A DNA stretch of 64,000 nt, from the NCBI GenBank assembly GCA_038501625.1, contig JAZAYU010000005.1:13231484-13295483 (forward strand), given 5' to 3'. This DNA is from Corbicula japonica. Its lineage: Eukaryota > Mollusca > Bivalvia > Venerida > Cyrenidae. Of this stretch, positions 23,066 through 33,100 are shown in pieces. The position numbers and the translations under genes are program-made. The notes under the pieces were generated by a model. That model searched no databases, had not been told where the DNA came from, and saw only the letters and a list, made by a program, of their open reading frames with translations. Each line of letters opens with the position of its first letter. The first letter of the stretch is position 1.

Positions 23066-23500
23066 TTTATGCTTTTCAGTGAATTATAGAATTTTCCCGG
23101 TGAAATAAAAGTGCTATTTCACTATTTTCAAACAGTGGAATATCATTTTTATTTTCACTGATTTTTTCAAGTTGGTACCCAAAGCCACATAAAATACCGA
23201 ATGAGAACGTTAGGAAAACGGGCTTAAATTTGGATATATGACGTCATGACGTCATGTCCTAAGCGTGCAGTTTTGGTGCCATTTCCTGCAACTTTTCTGT
23301 CAAATTTACACTTATTTAGCTCTAAAAGCATAAAATAAAAAGAAAATTTGTTTTTAACAGTGAAAGATAGAAATATATTTCACTCGTGAACTCTGGAATT
23401 ATGTATTTTCATTCGTGGCTTTGCCACTTGTGAAAATACGAATTCCGGAGCTCACTCAGTAAAATATATATCTATCTTACACTGGTAAAAACAAATATCC
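23066..23500. repeat. Dispersed element ending in a GGCTTTGCC hairpin
   Basis: Right part: AATATATTTCACTCGTGAAC...TTTTCATTCGTGGCTTTGCCACTTGTGAAAAT...GAGCTCACTCAGTAAAATATA, a long imperfect hairpin whose loop is GGCTTTGCC. The left part has GGTGAAATAAAAGTGCTATT/TTCACT words. Related loops are at about 22127 and 31031. Confidence 0.5.
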
Positions 23501-24027
23501 TCTATGTATTATGTTATTGTTAATCAAATTATCATAGTTGATTCAAAAAAAGGAAATATCTACATTTTTAACCCTGTACAGACACACCTTTATTGCTAGG
23601 GCGAACAGTTTAGATCCAGATCAGCCGGCACATCCATGCCATCTGATCAGGATCTAAACTGATCGCTTTTTATGCCCCCGAAGGGAGGCATATAGTAATC
23701 GGACCGTCCGTCCGTTCGTCCGTCCGTCCGTCCGTCCGAAATAATCTTGTCCTCGCTTCTCCTCTGAAACCGCTTGAGGGATTTCTTTGAAACTTCACAG
23801 GAATGTTTGTCACCAAGCCTAGTTGTGCATATCGTCAGGAATTTCTGCTCCGATTATTTTTGGCTGAGTTATGGCCCTTTGAAGCAAAATCTTGTCCTCG
23901 CTTCTTCTCCCAAACCGCTTGAGGGATTTCATTGAAACTTCACAGGAGTGTTTGTCACCAAGCATAGATTTGCATATCCGAAGGAATTTCTGATCGGATT
24001 ATTTTTGGCCGAGTTATGGACCTTTTT

Positions 24028-24028
24028 A

Positions 24029-24078
<50 letters not shown>
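24028..24078 (+). repeat. Interstitial telomere-like repeat (CCCTAA/CCCTAAA)
   Basis: About eight units, alternating CCCTAA and CCCTAAA, following GACCTTTTTA at the end of a core A unit of E3. Confidence 0.9.
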
Positions 24079-24201
24079 GTAAACTGAAATCGCTTGAGGG
24101 ATTTCATTGAAACTTCACAGGAGTGTTTGTCACCAAGACTTGTTATGCATATCCAAAGGAATTTCTGATCGGATTATTTTTGGCTGAGTTATGGGCCTTT
24201 T

Positions 24202-24204
24202 TAC

Positions 24205-24236
<32 letters not shown>

Positions 24237-24246
24237 CAACCCTAAG
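24202..24246 (+). repeat. Second interstitial telomere-like repeat in E3
   Basis: About seven CCCTAA/CCCTAAA units at the same position in the next core A unit, again after GGCCTTTTTA, with one CCCCAA variant. Confidence 0.9.
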
Positions 24247-26025
24247 GTAAATTTTGTTAACGCAATAGAGGTAACATTTTTTGTCCGATTGTCATGAAAT
24301 TTGGTCAGGATGTTTGTCCCAATGATTTCTTGGACGAGTTTTAATATGGGTCATCAGGGTCCAAAAACTAGGTCACTGTTACTAAAAATAGAATTTTCTT
24401 GTTAACACTCTAGCGGTCACATTTTTGCTCCGATTGTCATGAAATTTGGTCTGGATGTTTGTCCCAATGAATTCTCGGACGAGTTCGAATAAGGTTCATC
24501 CTGGTCCAAAAACTAGGTCACTGTTACTATAAATAGAATTTTCTTGTTAAAACTCTAGCGGTCACATTTTTGCTCGAATTATCATGAAACTTGGTCAGGA
24601 TATTTGTCCCATTTATTTCTAGGCCGAGTATGAATATGGGTCACCTGATCCCAAAAACTAGGTCACTGTTACTATAAATAGAATTTTTTTGTTAACACTC
24701 TAGCGGTCACATTTTTGCTCCAATTATCATGAAACTTGGTCAGGATATTTGTCCCATTTATTTCTAGGCCGAGTTTGAATATGGGTCACCTGGGTCCAAA
24801 AACTAGGTAACTGTTACTATAAATAGAATTTTCTTGTTAACACTCTAGCGGTCACATTTTTGTTCTGATTGTCATGACACTTGGTCAGGATGTTTGTCCC
24901 AATGATTTCTCGGACGAGTTTGAATATGGGTCATCTGGGTCCCAAAACTAGGTCACTGTTACTTAAAATAGAATTTTCTTGTTAACACTCTAGAGGTCAC
25001 ATTTTTGCTCCGATTGTCATGAAACTTCGTCAGGATGTTTGTCCTAATGATTTGTCAGACAAGTTCGAATATGGGTCATCTGGGTCCAAAAACTAGATCA
25101 CTGTTACTAAAAATAGAATTTTCTTGTTTACACTATAGTGGTCACAATTTTACTCTCAGATTGTAAAGAAACTTGGTCAGGACATATGTCCCAGTTATTA
25201 ATTGGTTGAGTTTGAATATGGGTCACCTGGGTTCAAAAACTAGGTCACTGTTACTATAAATAGAAAAATCTTGTCCATGCTGTAAATTTGTTATTTCTCA
25301 TTGGATTTTAAAATAACTTGGCTCAAATGTTTACCATGACAAGGTGTACTTTCGCGTACAATACCCATGCCTGTTGGTCCAAGGTCAAGGTCACTGTTAC
25401 TAAAAATAACATTTTCTTGTCTTGGCTGTTAATTCCTAATGAATGAAGTGATTTCAAAATAACTTTACAAAAGTATTCACCATGACAAAGGGATGTGTTG
25501 CTTACAATACCCATGCCTGTAGGTCAAAGGTCAAGGTCACTGTTACGAAAAATAGCATTTTCTTTTCCAAGCTGTAGATTTGTTGTTTCTTATTGGATTT
25601 TAAAATAACTTGATGTAAATGTTCACCATATCGAGACGTTGCACTCAGGTGAGTGATAAAGGGCCATCATGGACCTCTTGTTCATATTAATATTTAACTT
25701 TATTTAACTATATATTTACTACAGACTTGAAACATAATTATGATCCTTTCATCTTTCACATTATATGCATGCAGTATGCTTCGTCTTCCACAAGCATTTT
25801 TTTCATTACATATGTTTATTTATTACATATGTATACCTATTTGATTTCAAGCTGCATTTCGGGGGCATATGTCAATTCCAGTGACAGCTCTTGTTTATTC
25901 ATTATCTTATTTCTGACCAAAATGCGACCAGTGCAGATCCTGATCAGACGGCACGGATGTGCCGGCTGATCTGGATCTACACTGGTCGCACATGCGTAAA
26001 AATGCGTATCTATACTGGAAAGGGT

Positions 26026-26236
26026 TAATCCAATTCTCCACAGATGCACCTTTATAGCATGGGCAAACAGTGCAGATTCTGATCAGCCAGCATACCTGTG
26101 AGGTTCATTATGTTATTACTGACCAAATTGTGAGCTGTGCAGATCCAGTTCAGATGGCATGGATGTGCCAGGTGATCTGGATCTACACTGGTCACACATG
26201 CATTAAAATGCGTATATGTGGAGTAAAGAGTTAACT
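26026..26236. mobile_element. TTAA MITE abutting the previous one
   Basis: Begins in the TTAA of the preceding MITE (TTAATCCAATTCTCCACAGA) and ends GGAGTAAAGAGTTAA. The first hairpin is shortened. Confidence 0.65.
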
Positions 26237-26331
26237 CTTTATGAATACTAGATTTGACGCTTTTTAGCAAGATTTCCTAACTCATTTTAATTTTATTTAA
26301 ATTAGAATTTTTTTAATTATACCGTATTAGA

Positions 26332-26360
26332 TCATCATCATCATCATCATCATCATCATC
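26332..26360 (+). repeat. (ATC)n microsatellite
   Basis: About nine ATC units followed by a T run. Confidence 0.9.
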
Positions 26361-26479
26361 TTTTTTTTATTCAAGGTGATTATTATATACTGCTTCAAAT
26401 AAAGTTGTTACAAATTTTATGTTCATTGGAATAAAACGAAATTAAGTTTTCATTTACTTTTAAATTTAAATCATTTCAG

Positions 26480-26538
26480 CTCGGTTACAGATGTGAAGCT
26501 ATGTTCAGAGAAAAAGATGGCATTCTCTGTCTCACAAG
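26480..26538 (+). CDS. NSMAF: NSMAF exon (WD blade 1, first strands)
   Basis: Acceptor TAAATCATTTCAG, donor GTAAGA, 59 nt. With carried bases it reads DSVTDVKLCSEKKMAFSVSQ. H-K-D-S-V-T (across the junction) and the ending 'S-S-Q-D' are the H...SxD positions of a WD40 repeat. Phase 1 at its 3' end matters for the possible microexon at 30478-30504. Confidence 0.93.
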
Positions 26539-26695
26539 GTAAGAAAACTGGGCCAAAGATCATAAAACAAAAAGTGGAATCTAGTGTCCAATCTCAGGCT
26601 GTAATGGATAATGGAGGCCTGTCTCCATGATAATGAAGACCTGTCTCCATATCATCTAATCATTTTCGTAAGATTTGAGACTGGTCTCCAATGTA

Positions 26696-27523
26696 ACCAT
26701 TTACTCCATGGATACACCTTTAATAACATGCCAGTTTAGATGCAGATCAGCCGGCACCTTCATTTAATCTTATATGGACTGTTTGTTTCTTGGTCAGGAA
26801 TAACCTGAATAATTTTCAAGCAAACAGTGTAGATCATGATAAGTGTAGATCATGATAAGTGTAGATCATGATAAGTGTAGATCATGATAAGTGCAGATCA
26901 TGATAAGTGTAGATCATGATAAGTGTAGATCATGATAAGTGTAGATCATGATAAGTGTAGATCATGATAAGTGTAGATCATGATAAGTGCAGATCATGAT
27001 AAGTGTAGATCATGATAAGTGCAGATCATGATAAGTGCAGATCATGATAAGTGTAGATCATGATAAGTGTAGATCATGATAAGTGCAGATCATGATAAGT
27101 GTAGATCATGATAAGTGTAGAAGTGTAGATCATGATAAGTGTAGATCATGATAAGTGCAGATCATGATAAGTGTAGATCATGATAAGTGCAGATCATGAT
27201 AAGTGTAGATCATGATAAGTGTAGATCATGATAAGTGCAGATCATGATAAGTGTAGAAGTGTAGATCATGATAAGTGTAGATCATGATAAGTGTAGATCA
27301 TGATAAGTGCAGATCATGATAAGTGCAGATCATGATAAGTGTAGATCATGATAAGTGCAGATCATGATAAGTGCAGATCATGATAAGTGCAGATCATGAT
27401 AAGTGTAGATCATGATAAGTGTAGATCATGATAAGTGTAGATCATGATTAGATGACACAGGTGTGATGGCTGATCTTCATTTACACCAGTCCCCAATGGG
27501 ATAAAAGCATGGTGTAAAGGTTT
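26696..27523. mobile_element. TTAA-family MITE enlarged by an internal minisatellite
   Basis: Decayed left end TAACCATTTACTCCATGGAT, spacer with TTGGTCAGGAATAACCTGAA, then the minisatellite. After that come GATTAGATGACACAGGTGTG, GGCTGATCTTCATTTACACC and the right end GGTGTAAAGGTTTAA. The flanking blocks are in family order, so the array occupies the second hairpin. Confidence 0.75.
26827..27448 (+). repeat. 16-bp minisatellite (GTGTAGATCATGATAA)n, about 38 copies
   Basis: Near-perfect 16-bp units differing almost only at one position (GTGTAG or GTGCAG). Two 8-bp half-unit insertions (GTGTAGAA, starting 27115 and 27251) are 136 bp apart, showing a block duplication of 8.5 units. Confidence 0.95.
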
Positions 27524-27739
27524 AAAATATGTCAATGCCGACTGCACATTGTAAGTAGCAACAAAAAACATGCCCAAAAACTTAAGTTCCATGAAATATG
27601 GTCATATGACAGCAAAAGACATTTGGAGTTTCCCTAGGCAAAGAGATGCTCAGTGATTAAAAATACACATATTAATGTTGAGTGCAATTCAAAATTATTT
27701 TTGTCATCTTGTTTGATTAAAGAAGAGGTTTTATCCATC

Positions 27740-27964
27740 TTAACCCTTTTCCATATATGGCTTGGGCAAACAGTGTAGATCCAGATCAGTCGGCACATGC
27801 CATCTGATTAGGTTCTGCACTGTTTGCTTTTTGGTCAGAAATAACTTAATAAATAAAAAAGCCAACAGTTTAGGTCCTGATCAGATGGCATGGATGTACT
27901 GACTGATCTGGATCTACATTGTTTGCATATGTAATAAAAAGCATATATATGGAGAAAAGATTAA
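27740..27964. mobile_element. TTAA MITE family copy
   Basis: TTAACCCTTTTCCATATATG to ATATGGAGAAAAGATTAAA; about 225 bp, moderately diverged. Confidence 0.75.
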
Positions 27965-28017
27965 ACTATTTTCAATTGAACTATTACTTGTAGCATTGGA
28001 TTATTTGTAAAAGTGCA

Positions 28018-28806
28018 TTAAGGTATGACCATCCTAATGAATACCTATATCAAGAAGAGTATCCAAGGGAGGTAACTATAGTAGTAAATTAGCTATGAGT
28101 TCTGTCATGCAAGAGGACCAGGGTTCAAATCCCACTGGAAGCTAAATTTTTTTGTAAGCCTAGAGCTTAAATAATTGGCATATTTCTTTTTTTCCTGTGT
28201 AATTCTGTCATTGAATATAAAATTCTCATAATTTAAACTAAAATAAGCAAAATAATCAAGATTAAAGGGGTTTTCGCTATCAGAATAGTGTTTATTCAAG
28301 TCATCAATTTGAAAATTTCTAAAACTGGACGGTAAACTTCTCTGAAATTTTGTTTAAATTTTGTTTTAGGTATATAGTTAAAAAATGGTAAAGTTTGGTA
28401 TATTGCACCAATTAGGATTTTGCACAATTTTCATTAATTTAGTCTGGTGAAATATAAAAAAATGCATTATTTAAATTTATTTTGTCAAAAAATGTCATTT
28501 TAAGATAAATTCTGTATTTATATATTATATCTTAAATTGGTTTAGTAAAATATAACATATTTTGGATAAACTGTAAAAAATTAGGGTCGAATTTATCAAT
28601 AACAAAAAATTTTGTCACCGATTAAAGAATTTGGATACTTTCACGTTTTATCTCACTTTTTTAAATAAAAAAAGCTAAAAATCTCAAAAACTACACGGTG
28701 AAAATCATTAAAATTTTGCATACAAGTCAGTGGTATGAAGCAGTTGATGAAAAAATAATCAGATGTTGGATTCTTAATAGTGCCCATTAGGATGGTCATA
28801 CCTTAA
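28018..28806. mobile_element. TTAA-flanked element, GGTATGACCATCCTAATG ends
   Basis: TTAAGGTATGACCATCCTAA at the left and its inverse TTAGGATGGTCATACCTTAA at the right: 22 bp inverted without mismatch including TTAA. 789 bp, AT-rich, no transposase. It contains a tRNA-like B box. A shorter element with TTAAGGTAGTC ends is at 50557-50765. Confidence 0.8.
28078..28142 (+). other. tRNA-like segment (A and B boxes), not a tRNA gene
   Basis: TTAGCTATGAG (A-box-like) and GGTTCAAATCC (B box, 28122-28132), 33 bp apart, inside the 28018-28806 element. I could not pair an acceptor stem or a proper anticodon arm, so this is at most a Pol III promoter-like remnant of a SINE. Confidence 0.35.
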
Positions 28807-29069
28807 GATAATACTATTACAAGGATATCATTTAAAAGTTTCAAAACTGAAGAATGAATTTGCACAGACAGTAAAATTATTATTTTTTAAATTATTTCAA
28901 CATTTCAGTTTATTCAAACCATAATCAGGGAATCTTTAAATGTTAATCTATAATAAAACACAATACATGAGTTGGAAAGTATATTGCATTCCTTGCATTC
29001 CTTTAACATGCATGTTTCAGACTCTTTTTTTTCTATGATACATGATATGAAAAAAAACACAATACATAT

Positions 29070-29618
29070 CAGAGGTGTAGAATTCCACTCTACCACTTGC
29101 CATGGCAAGTAAATGATCTGTTGGGTTGAGTGAAGCGTCCGAAACAATCGACCGACTGGGTGAGAAAATTTTTCAGCAATGCACATGTGTTTTCTTCAGA
29201 AAATGAAATATTTTCACTTTGTTTACAAAATACAATTTAATATCTGGTATTTCCATCAATTTCCGCTGTATTTGGAACGTTTCTGATGTAAAGTTAACAG
29301 CAGTGATTTATTTTTATCCTCACTGGGTTTCCCTAATCAGAGAGAGGCTGCAAGTGCATGTATTTTCCAGCTATATGTCAAAATGTCGAAACAAATGAAG
29401 ATAACGTTTTTTACATAAAGGTAGGGGTAATGATGAAAAGCGAGAGAGCGAGCTAGACAGTAAGAAAGAGATAGACCGAATAGAAAAACGAAAATTGCAA
29501 CAGAAAGACTATTTTATTTAAAATGTAAGGGCAAGTGTACTTTCTGTAAGGGCGAGTGCACTTACTCATTCACTCTACCTGCAGGGCGAGTGGGTCCAAA
29601 AAAATTTCTACACCTCTG
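29070..29618. mobile_element. CAGAGGTGTAGAA-ended element (hAT-like)
   Basis: Inverted ends CAGAGGTGTAGAA / TTCTACACCTCTG, 549 bp, with subterminal CCACTTGCCATGGCAAGT on the left and AGGGCGAGTG words on the right. CAGRGGTG-type ends occur in hAT elements. The 8-bp flanks (ATACATAT, CATATATT) do not match exactly, so this is less sure than 19679-20503. Confidence 0.6.
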
Positions 29619-29869
29619 CATATATTATTATTTTATGGTATAACTGCAACCTTGATTATGTTATCATGTTATCTTGTGATATAATTTGTGTATGACTAAA
29701 ATTCTCTTATATCTTATAGAATAAATGGGGTCACCCTTTTCAGGGCCTGAAACAAAGACCAAAAAAAAAACAAAAATAAAAAAAAAATTGTTAATCTATA
29801 ATTATAATGTTTCATAATTCTGAAGTTAGATTCACTAAAGCTTAGTTAGATATTTTGTGGATATTCACA

Positions 29870-30475
29870 TCTTCAGGTGAGCGCTTCAGTGCCATCATGG
29901 CCATCTTGTTTTAGTTAGTTGAGCATGCTGTTATTTCCATACAAAGTGTCTGAAGGTGGCACAAGCTATATTTCATTGCTGTAAATGTTTTTGTAAAATA
30001 TTATCTGAAAGCGGAAATTTCTTGGAATTAATTTTTTTTGCACAATCTATATTTGTATTTATTTGGTTATGAATGCTTTGAAGGTTGTCTGGTAATGTCT
30101 GTACATATATCATGATTCACAATGATTTAAATGCAAACATTTTTTTTTCTGATCATTAAACAGAGAACACAGATGCCTAATGTCCTCAGACTTTACATGT
30201 TCATCAGTTCTTGACAGTTAATAGTCTTGACAAGCATATGGCCCCCTTTTGATTTTTTAAGGTCAAAAGGCTAAAGGTCAAGGTCATGGTGACCTTTAAT
30301 GAAAAAAGTTTTCTGATCAATAATAAAAGAATGCTGGAGTCTTATGTCCTCAAACTTGTTATGTTGGTTGGTCTTAATAGTCATGTGATCTCTATTGATT
30401 TTGAGGTCAAGGTCATTGTGACCTTTATTGCAAAAAACCTGTCTATTCAGTAACTACCCTTGTGTCCTCAAACTT
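29870..30475 (+). repeat. Orphan hairpin terminus and decayed tandem-core units
   Basis: 29890-29908 reads TGCCATCATGGCCATCTTG, the same kind of end (GCC-atcat-GGC then CTTG) as the inner terminus of E3. From about 30090 two to three diverged units of about 135 bp carry AAGGTCAAGGTCATGGTGAC, GTCCTCAAACTT and AATAAAAGAATGC words. They run up to the exon-like copy at 30476. Confidence 0.5.
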
Positions 30476-30504
30476 AGATAGTCTTCTTAAGTTATACTCA
30501 CTAG
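30476..30504 (+). other. Partial copy of the next exon; possible 27-nt microexon
   Basis: 29 bp (AGATAGTCTTCTTAAGTTAT then ACTCACTAG) repeat 30578-30606 with one C/T difference, which is synonymous. As an exon 30478-30504 it has AG before it and GTAACT after it. It starts and ends in the right phases to be included between the flanking exons and would add DSLLKLYSL a second time. The pyrimidine tract (GTGTCCTCAAACTTAG) is only moderate. Duplication is certain; splicing is untested. Confidence 0.45.
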
Positions 30505-30579
30505 GTAACTCACAATCTGACTGACTGTGCAACAGGACATACATGTTTTACAAATCTCTCTGATGTTGTCTATTTTCAG

Positions 30580-30647
30580 ATAGTCTCCTTAAGTTATACT
30601 CACTAGAAGATCAGAGTCAGCTCAGAAGTGTGGCTCTTGCAGGAATG
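30580..30647 (+). CDS. NSMAF: NSMAF exon (WD blade 1 last strand, blade 2 start)
   Basis: Acceptor TGTCTATTTTCAG, donor GTAGGT, 68 nt. It encodes DSLLKLYSLEDQSQLRSVAL then AGM, ending in phase 0. 'SQ-DSLLKLYSL' completes the SxD-xxxKLY strand of blade 1. The first 27 nt are duplicated 102 bp upstream. Confidence 0.94.
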
Positions 30648-30714
30648 GTAGGTACAATATTATTATACCTCAATTTCATTTACAATGTTAATGTTTCCAT
30701 AGGCCACCGTGACA

Positions 30715-31110
30715 TATAAGTACTGTCAAAAAAAAATTTCTGTCGGAAAAATACTGTTATCCGCTACCATAGGTAGGACATGTTCGAAAATTATACTGTA
30801 CCATTCGCGCATGCGCAACATCTATTTTTACATTTCCGTTGTAAACAGACGACAATAATGTCAAGCAACAAACGTTTTTCTACCATAAACGAGGCAGATT
30901 TAAAGACTCTGGATCAATATTATTGAATAAAGTTGTTCATGGTTTGAATAGTTTTTCGGTATAATAAAATAAATGTTACATGTCTGACAGGGTGACAGTA
31001 AAATTGTCAACTTTCGAAAATACTGTCAACCTCGGCTTTGCCTCGGTTGACAGTATTTCCTCAAGTTGACAATTTTACTGTCACCCAGTCAGACATGTAA
31101 TATTTATATA
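30715..31110. mobile_element. Element with long terminal hairpin, GGCTTTGCC loop
   Basis: The right part (about 30975-31098) is a long hairpin: ACATGTCTGACAGGGTGACA...AATACTGTCAACCTCGG on one arm and CCTCGGTTGACAGTATTTCC...GTCACCCAGTCAGACATGT on the other. The left part has TACTGTCAAAAAAAAATTTC and a GCGCATGCGCAA word. No ORF. Confidence 0.6.
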
Positions 31111-31306
31111 ATACCACATGTAAGACCATCTTGCTATAATGCCTACAATTTGTTGTCCAGAAAGCTCTGTATTGATACAGCTAAGAATGTTGCAGTAAGC
31201 TTGATCACTGTTTGGTTTTCCCATTGAATGTTGTCAGTGTCTCTTGTGGAACCTAGTCTAGTAACACGAGACAATTGAATAGCCTCAAAAGCATTACCAG
31301 TACCCA

Positions 31307-31425
31307 AGGTTATAAAACTGAGCATGGAAACCAGTCTCAAATCTCAAGCATCTGATTGGCTGAAATGGCACCAGTCGCCATTTCAGCCAATCAGATGCTT
31401 GAGATTTGAGACTGGTTTCCAATCT
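31307..31425. mobile_element. AAGGTTATAAAACTGAG palindromic MITE, right end cut
   Basis: Intact left arm and most of the right arm (…TTTGAGACTGGTTTCCAATC). The expected TTTTATAACCTT end is missing where the MITE at 31432 begins. Confidence 0.75.
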
Positions 31426-31431
31426 CAAATA

Positions 31432-31672
31432 TTAACCCTTTACTCCATATATACATATTTTACCACATGTGTGACCAGTGTAGATCCAGATCAGCCCACA
31501 CATCTGTGTTGTCTAATCAGGGTCTGCACTGTTAGTAATTTAGTCAGAAAAAACCTAATAAAAAAAAACGAACAGTGCAGATCATAATCAGATAGTCCGG
31601 ATGACGCTGGCTGATCTGGATCTACACTATTCGCCCAAGCCATAAAGGTGTATTTATGGAGTAAAGGGTTAA
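31432..31672. mobile_element. TTAA MITE family copy
   Basis: TTAACCCTTTACTCCATATA to TTATGGAGTAAAGGGTTAA; 241 bp. Both ends share ACTCCAT/ATGGAGT instead of CCTCCAT. Confidence 0.85.
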
Positions 31673-32238
31673 GGGCCGTCATCATTGCACTGACATCAAT
31701 AAATAGAATATTATCTTAATCGCTTTAATGACAAAATGGAGTTAAAAAAAACTTTGCACAAATAAATGGGATTAATGTATCTATTTAACATATGTTAATA
31801 AAAGTGAGTACAGTAAAGAAAAAATCTAGATCTAAAAATTCCCTAAAATTCTATTTACATCCAAACACAAATAATAAACAACATAAATAATCAATTTAAA
31901 TGCCCGCATGAGTAATATGATACTGTCAAAAATATTTTGAGTCAAATGTATATAATATGAGAGATTTGTAAAATTGTTTGACCTTAAATTTCCTGGTTGC
32001 ATAAATAGATGATAAGAGAATAAAAAAGTTGACTTCTCTCTTCACGATTGAATGTTTTATTTTTATTAAAGGATCTCAAATGTTGATGTCCTTTTACTTA
32101 TGTGGGCATAAAATTGAAATTTTAGGTTGATTGGTTTTTGTGTTCGCAACCACAAGTAGCACTTTAATGATTTTTGGCCCAGGGATTTGAAGTATTGTGC
32201 TCTTCCAAATCACCAACAGTTTTAAACTTCTTTTTCAG

Positions 32239-32306
32239 GCTCTTTCTTCATGCTATGTAATGCCAGATTGTAAAATTGTAATATGTGGATCTTGGGACAA
32301 TAATGT
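32239..32306 (+). CDS. NSMAF: NSMAF exon (WD blade 2, CGSWDNNV)
   Basis: Acceptor TTCTTTTTCAG, donor GTAAGT, 68 nt, phase 0 start. It encodes ALSSCYVMPDCKIVICGSWD then NN and two bases. 'ALSSC---P----I-SSWDN-V' is a characteristic stretch of FAN and was one of the clearest family matches. Confidence 0.96.
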
Positions 32307-32459
32307 GTAAGTTTATTTGCTTAAGGATTGAATCAATATTTTATTGCATTCATCAGAGTATAAAAATCATTTGGATTGTGTAAAGTGTATGGAGCTTAAG
32401 GGCTTCAGGCTTACTTTAACAGTCAAAATGTTATTCATATCCTGATGAACTCTTTACAA

Positions 32460-32693
32460 TAAGCCTTTCCTCCATAGACACACCTTTATAGCGAACAGTG
32501 TAGATCCAGATCAGCCAGCAAATCTGTGCCGTCTGATCAGGATCCAAACTGTTTGCTTTTTTATTCGTTAGGTTATTTCTGACCAAAATGCGACCAGTGC
32601 AGATCCTGATCAGACGGCACGGATGTGCCGGCTGATCTGGATCTACACTGGTCGCACATGTGTAAAAATGCGTATTTATGAAGGAAAGGGATA
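32460..32693. mobile_element. TTAA MITE family copy, terminal site mutated
   Basis: Left ATAAGCCTTTCCTCCATAGA, right GAAGGAAAGGGATAA; interior blocks near consensus (GGCACGGATGTGCCGGCTGA). Confidence 0.75.
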
Positions 32694-32865
32694 ATGCGTA
32701 AATTCTTGTTTTTTCAGTCCTAAAAATTTTGAATTCTTAACAAAATACTGAGAAGAATTTGTGATTACATTGCATTTTGAAATGACATTTTGACCATTAA
32801 CAATGAGGACAGAAAATGTCTTTTATAATTTGTAGAACATCTGTGTTGGCTTTGACCTGTTAACT

Positions 32866-33100
32866 GCATAGATATGCCTTTTATCATGTTGGCAAACAAT
32901 TTTGATCCATCTAAACTGGCACATTCATGCCATCTGGTCAGAATTTGTACATGTTTGCTTTGAAGATTTGTCAAGTTATTTCTGACCAAGAAGCAAATAG
33001 TCAAGATCAGACATCAAGGATTTGCCATCTGATTTCAATTAAAACTGGCAACCATAGTGATAAACATGAATAAATGGCATATCCATGAGTAAAGGGTTGA
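32866..33100. mobile_element. TTAA MITE, strongly decayed
   Basis: TTAACTGCATAGATATGCCT to CATGAGTAAAGGGTTGA; internal GGTCAGAATTTGTACATGTT recognisable only from position. Confidence 0.5.

Larger units (their letters stand above)
23672..25893 (+). mobile_element. Tandem-core element E3 inside a MITE
   Basis: 5' hairpin ATGCC-cccgaaggga-GGCAT, then (CCGT)n. Core A units (about 23735-24245) contain AAACCGCTTGAGGGATTTC and CCCTAA tracts. About seven core B units of about 147 bp (24250-25250) contain CTAGCGGTCACATTTTTGCT and CAAAAACTAGGTCACTGTTA. Core C units (25250-25640) contain GGTCAAGGTCACTGTTAC. An inner terminus GGGCC-atcat-GGACC then CTCTTG falls at 25661-25680. The outer 3' end has TTCGGGGGCAT (25858-25868, inverse of the 5' end), hairpin GTCA/TGAC and AGCTCTTG. 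It looks like a mosaic of more than one element. Confidence 0.75.
23568..26028. mobile_element. TTAA MITE split by a 2.2-kb insertion
   Basis: Left half 23568-23671 (TTAACCCTGTACAGACACAC ... CTAAACTGATCGCTTTT), right half about 25894-26028 (TTTATTCATTATCTTATTTC ... CTGGAAAGGGTTAA). Put together they match intact copies, such as the GCTTTTTTATTC junction near 49212. The inserted piece is element E3. Confidence 0.8.

Noticed and set aside
24028..24246. A chromosome end or telomere fusion
   Set aside because: Short mixed CCCTAA/CCCTAAA tracts inside tandem units of a dispersed element, with ordinary sequence on both sides.
26827..27448. A CRISPR-like array
   Set aside because: Units are contiguous with no unique spacers, and the DNA is eukaryotic.
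28078..28142. A tRNA gene
   Set aside because: Has a good B box but no pairable acceptor stem or anticodon arm; it lies inside a transposon.
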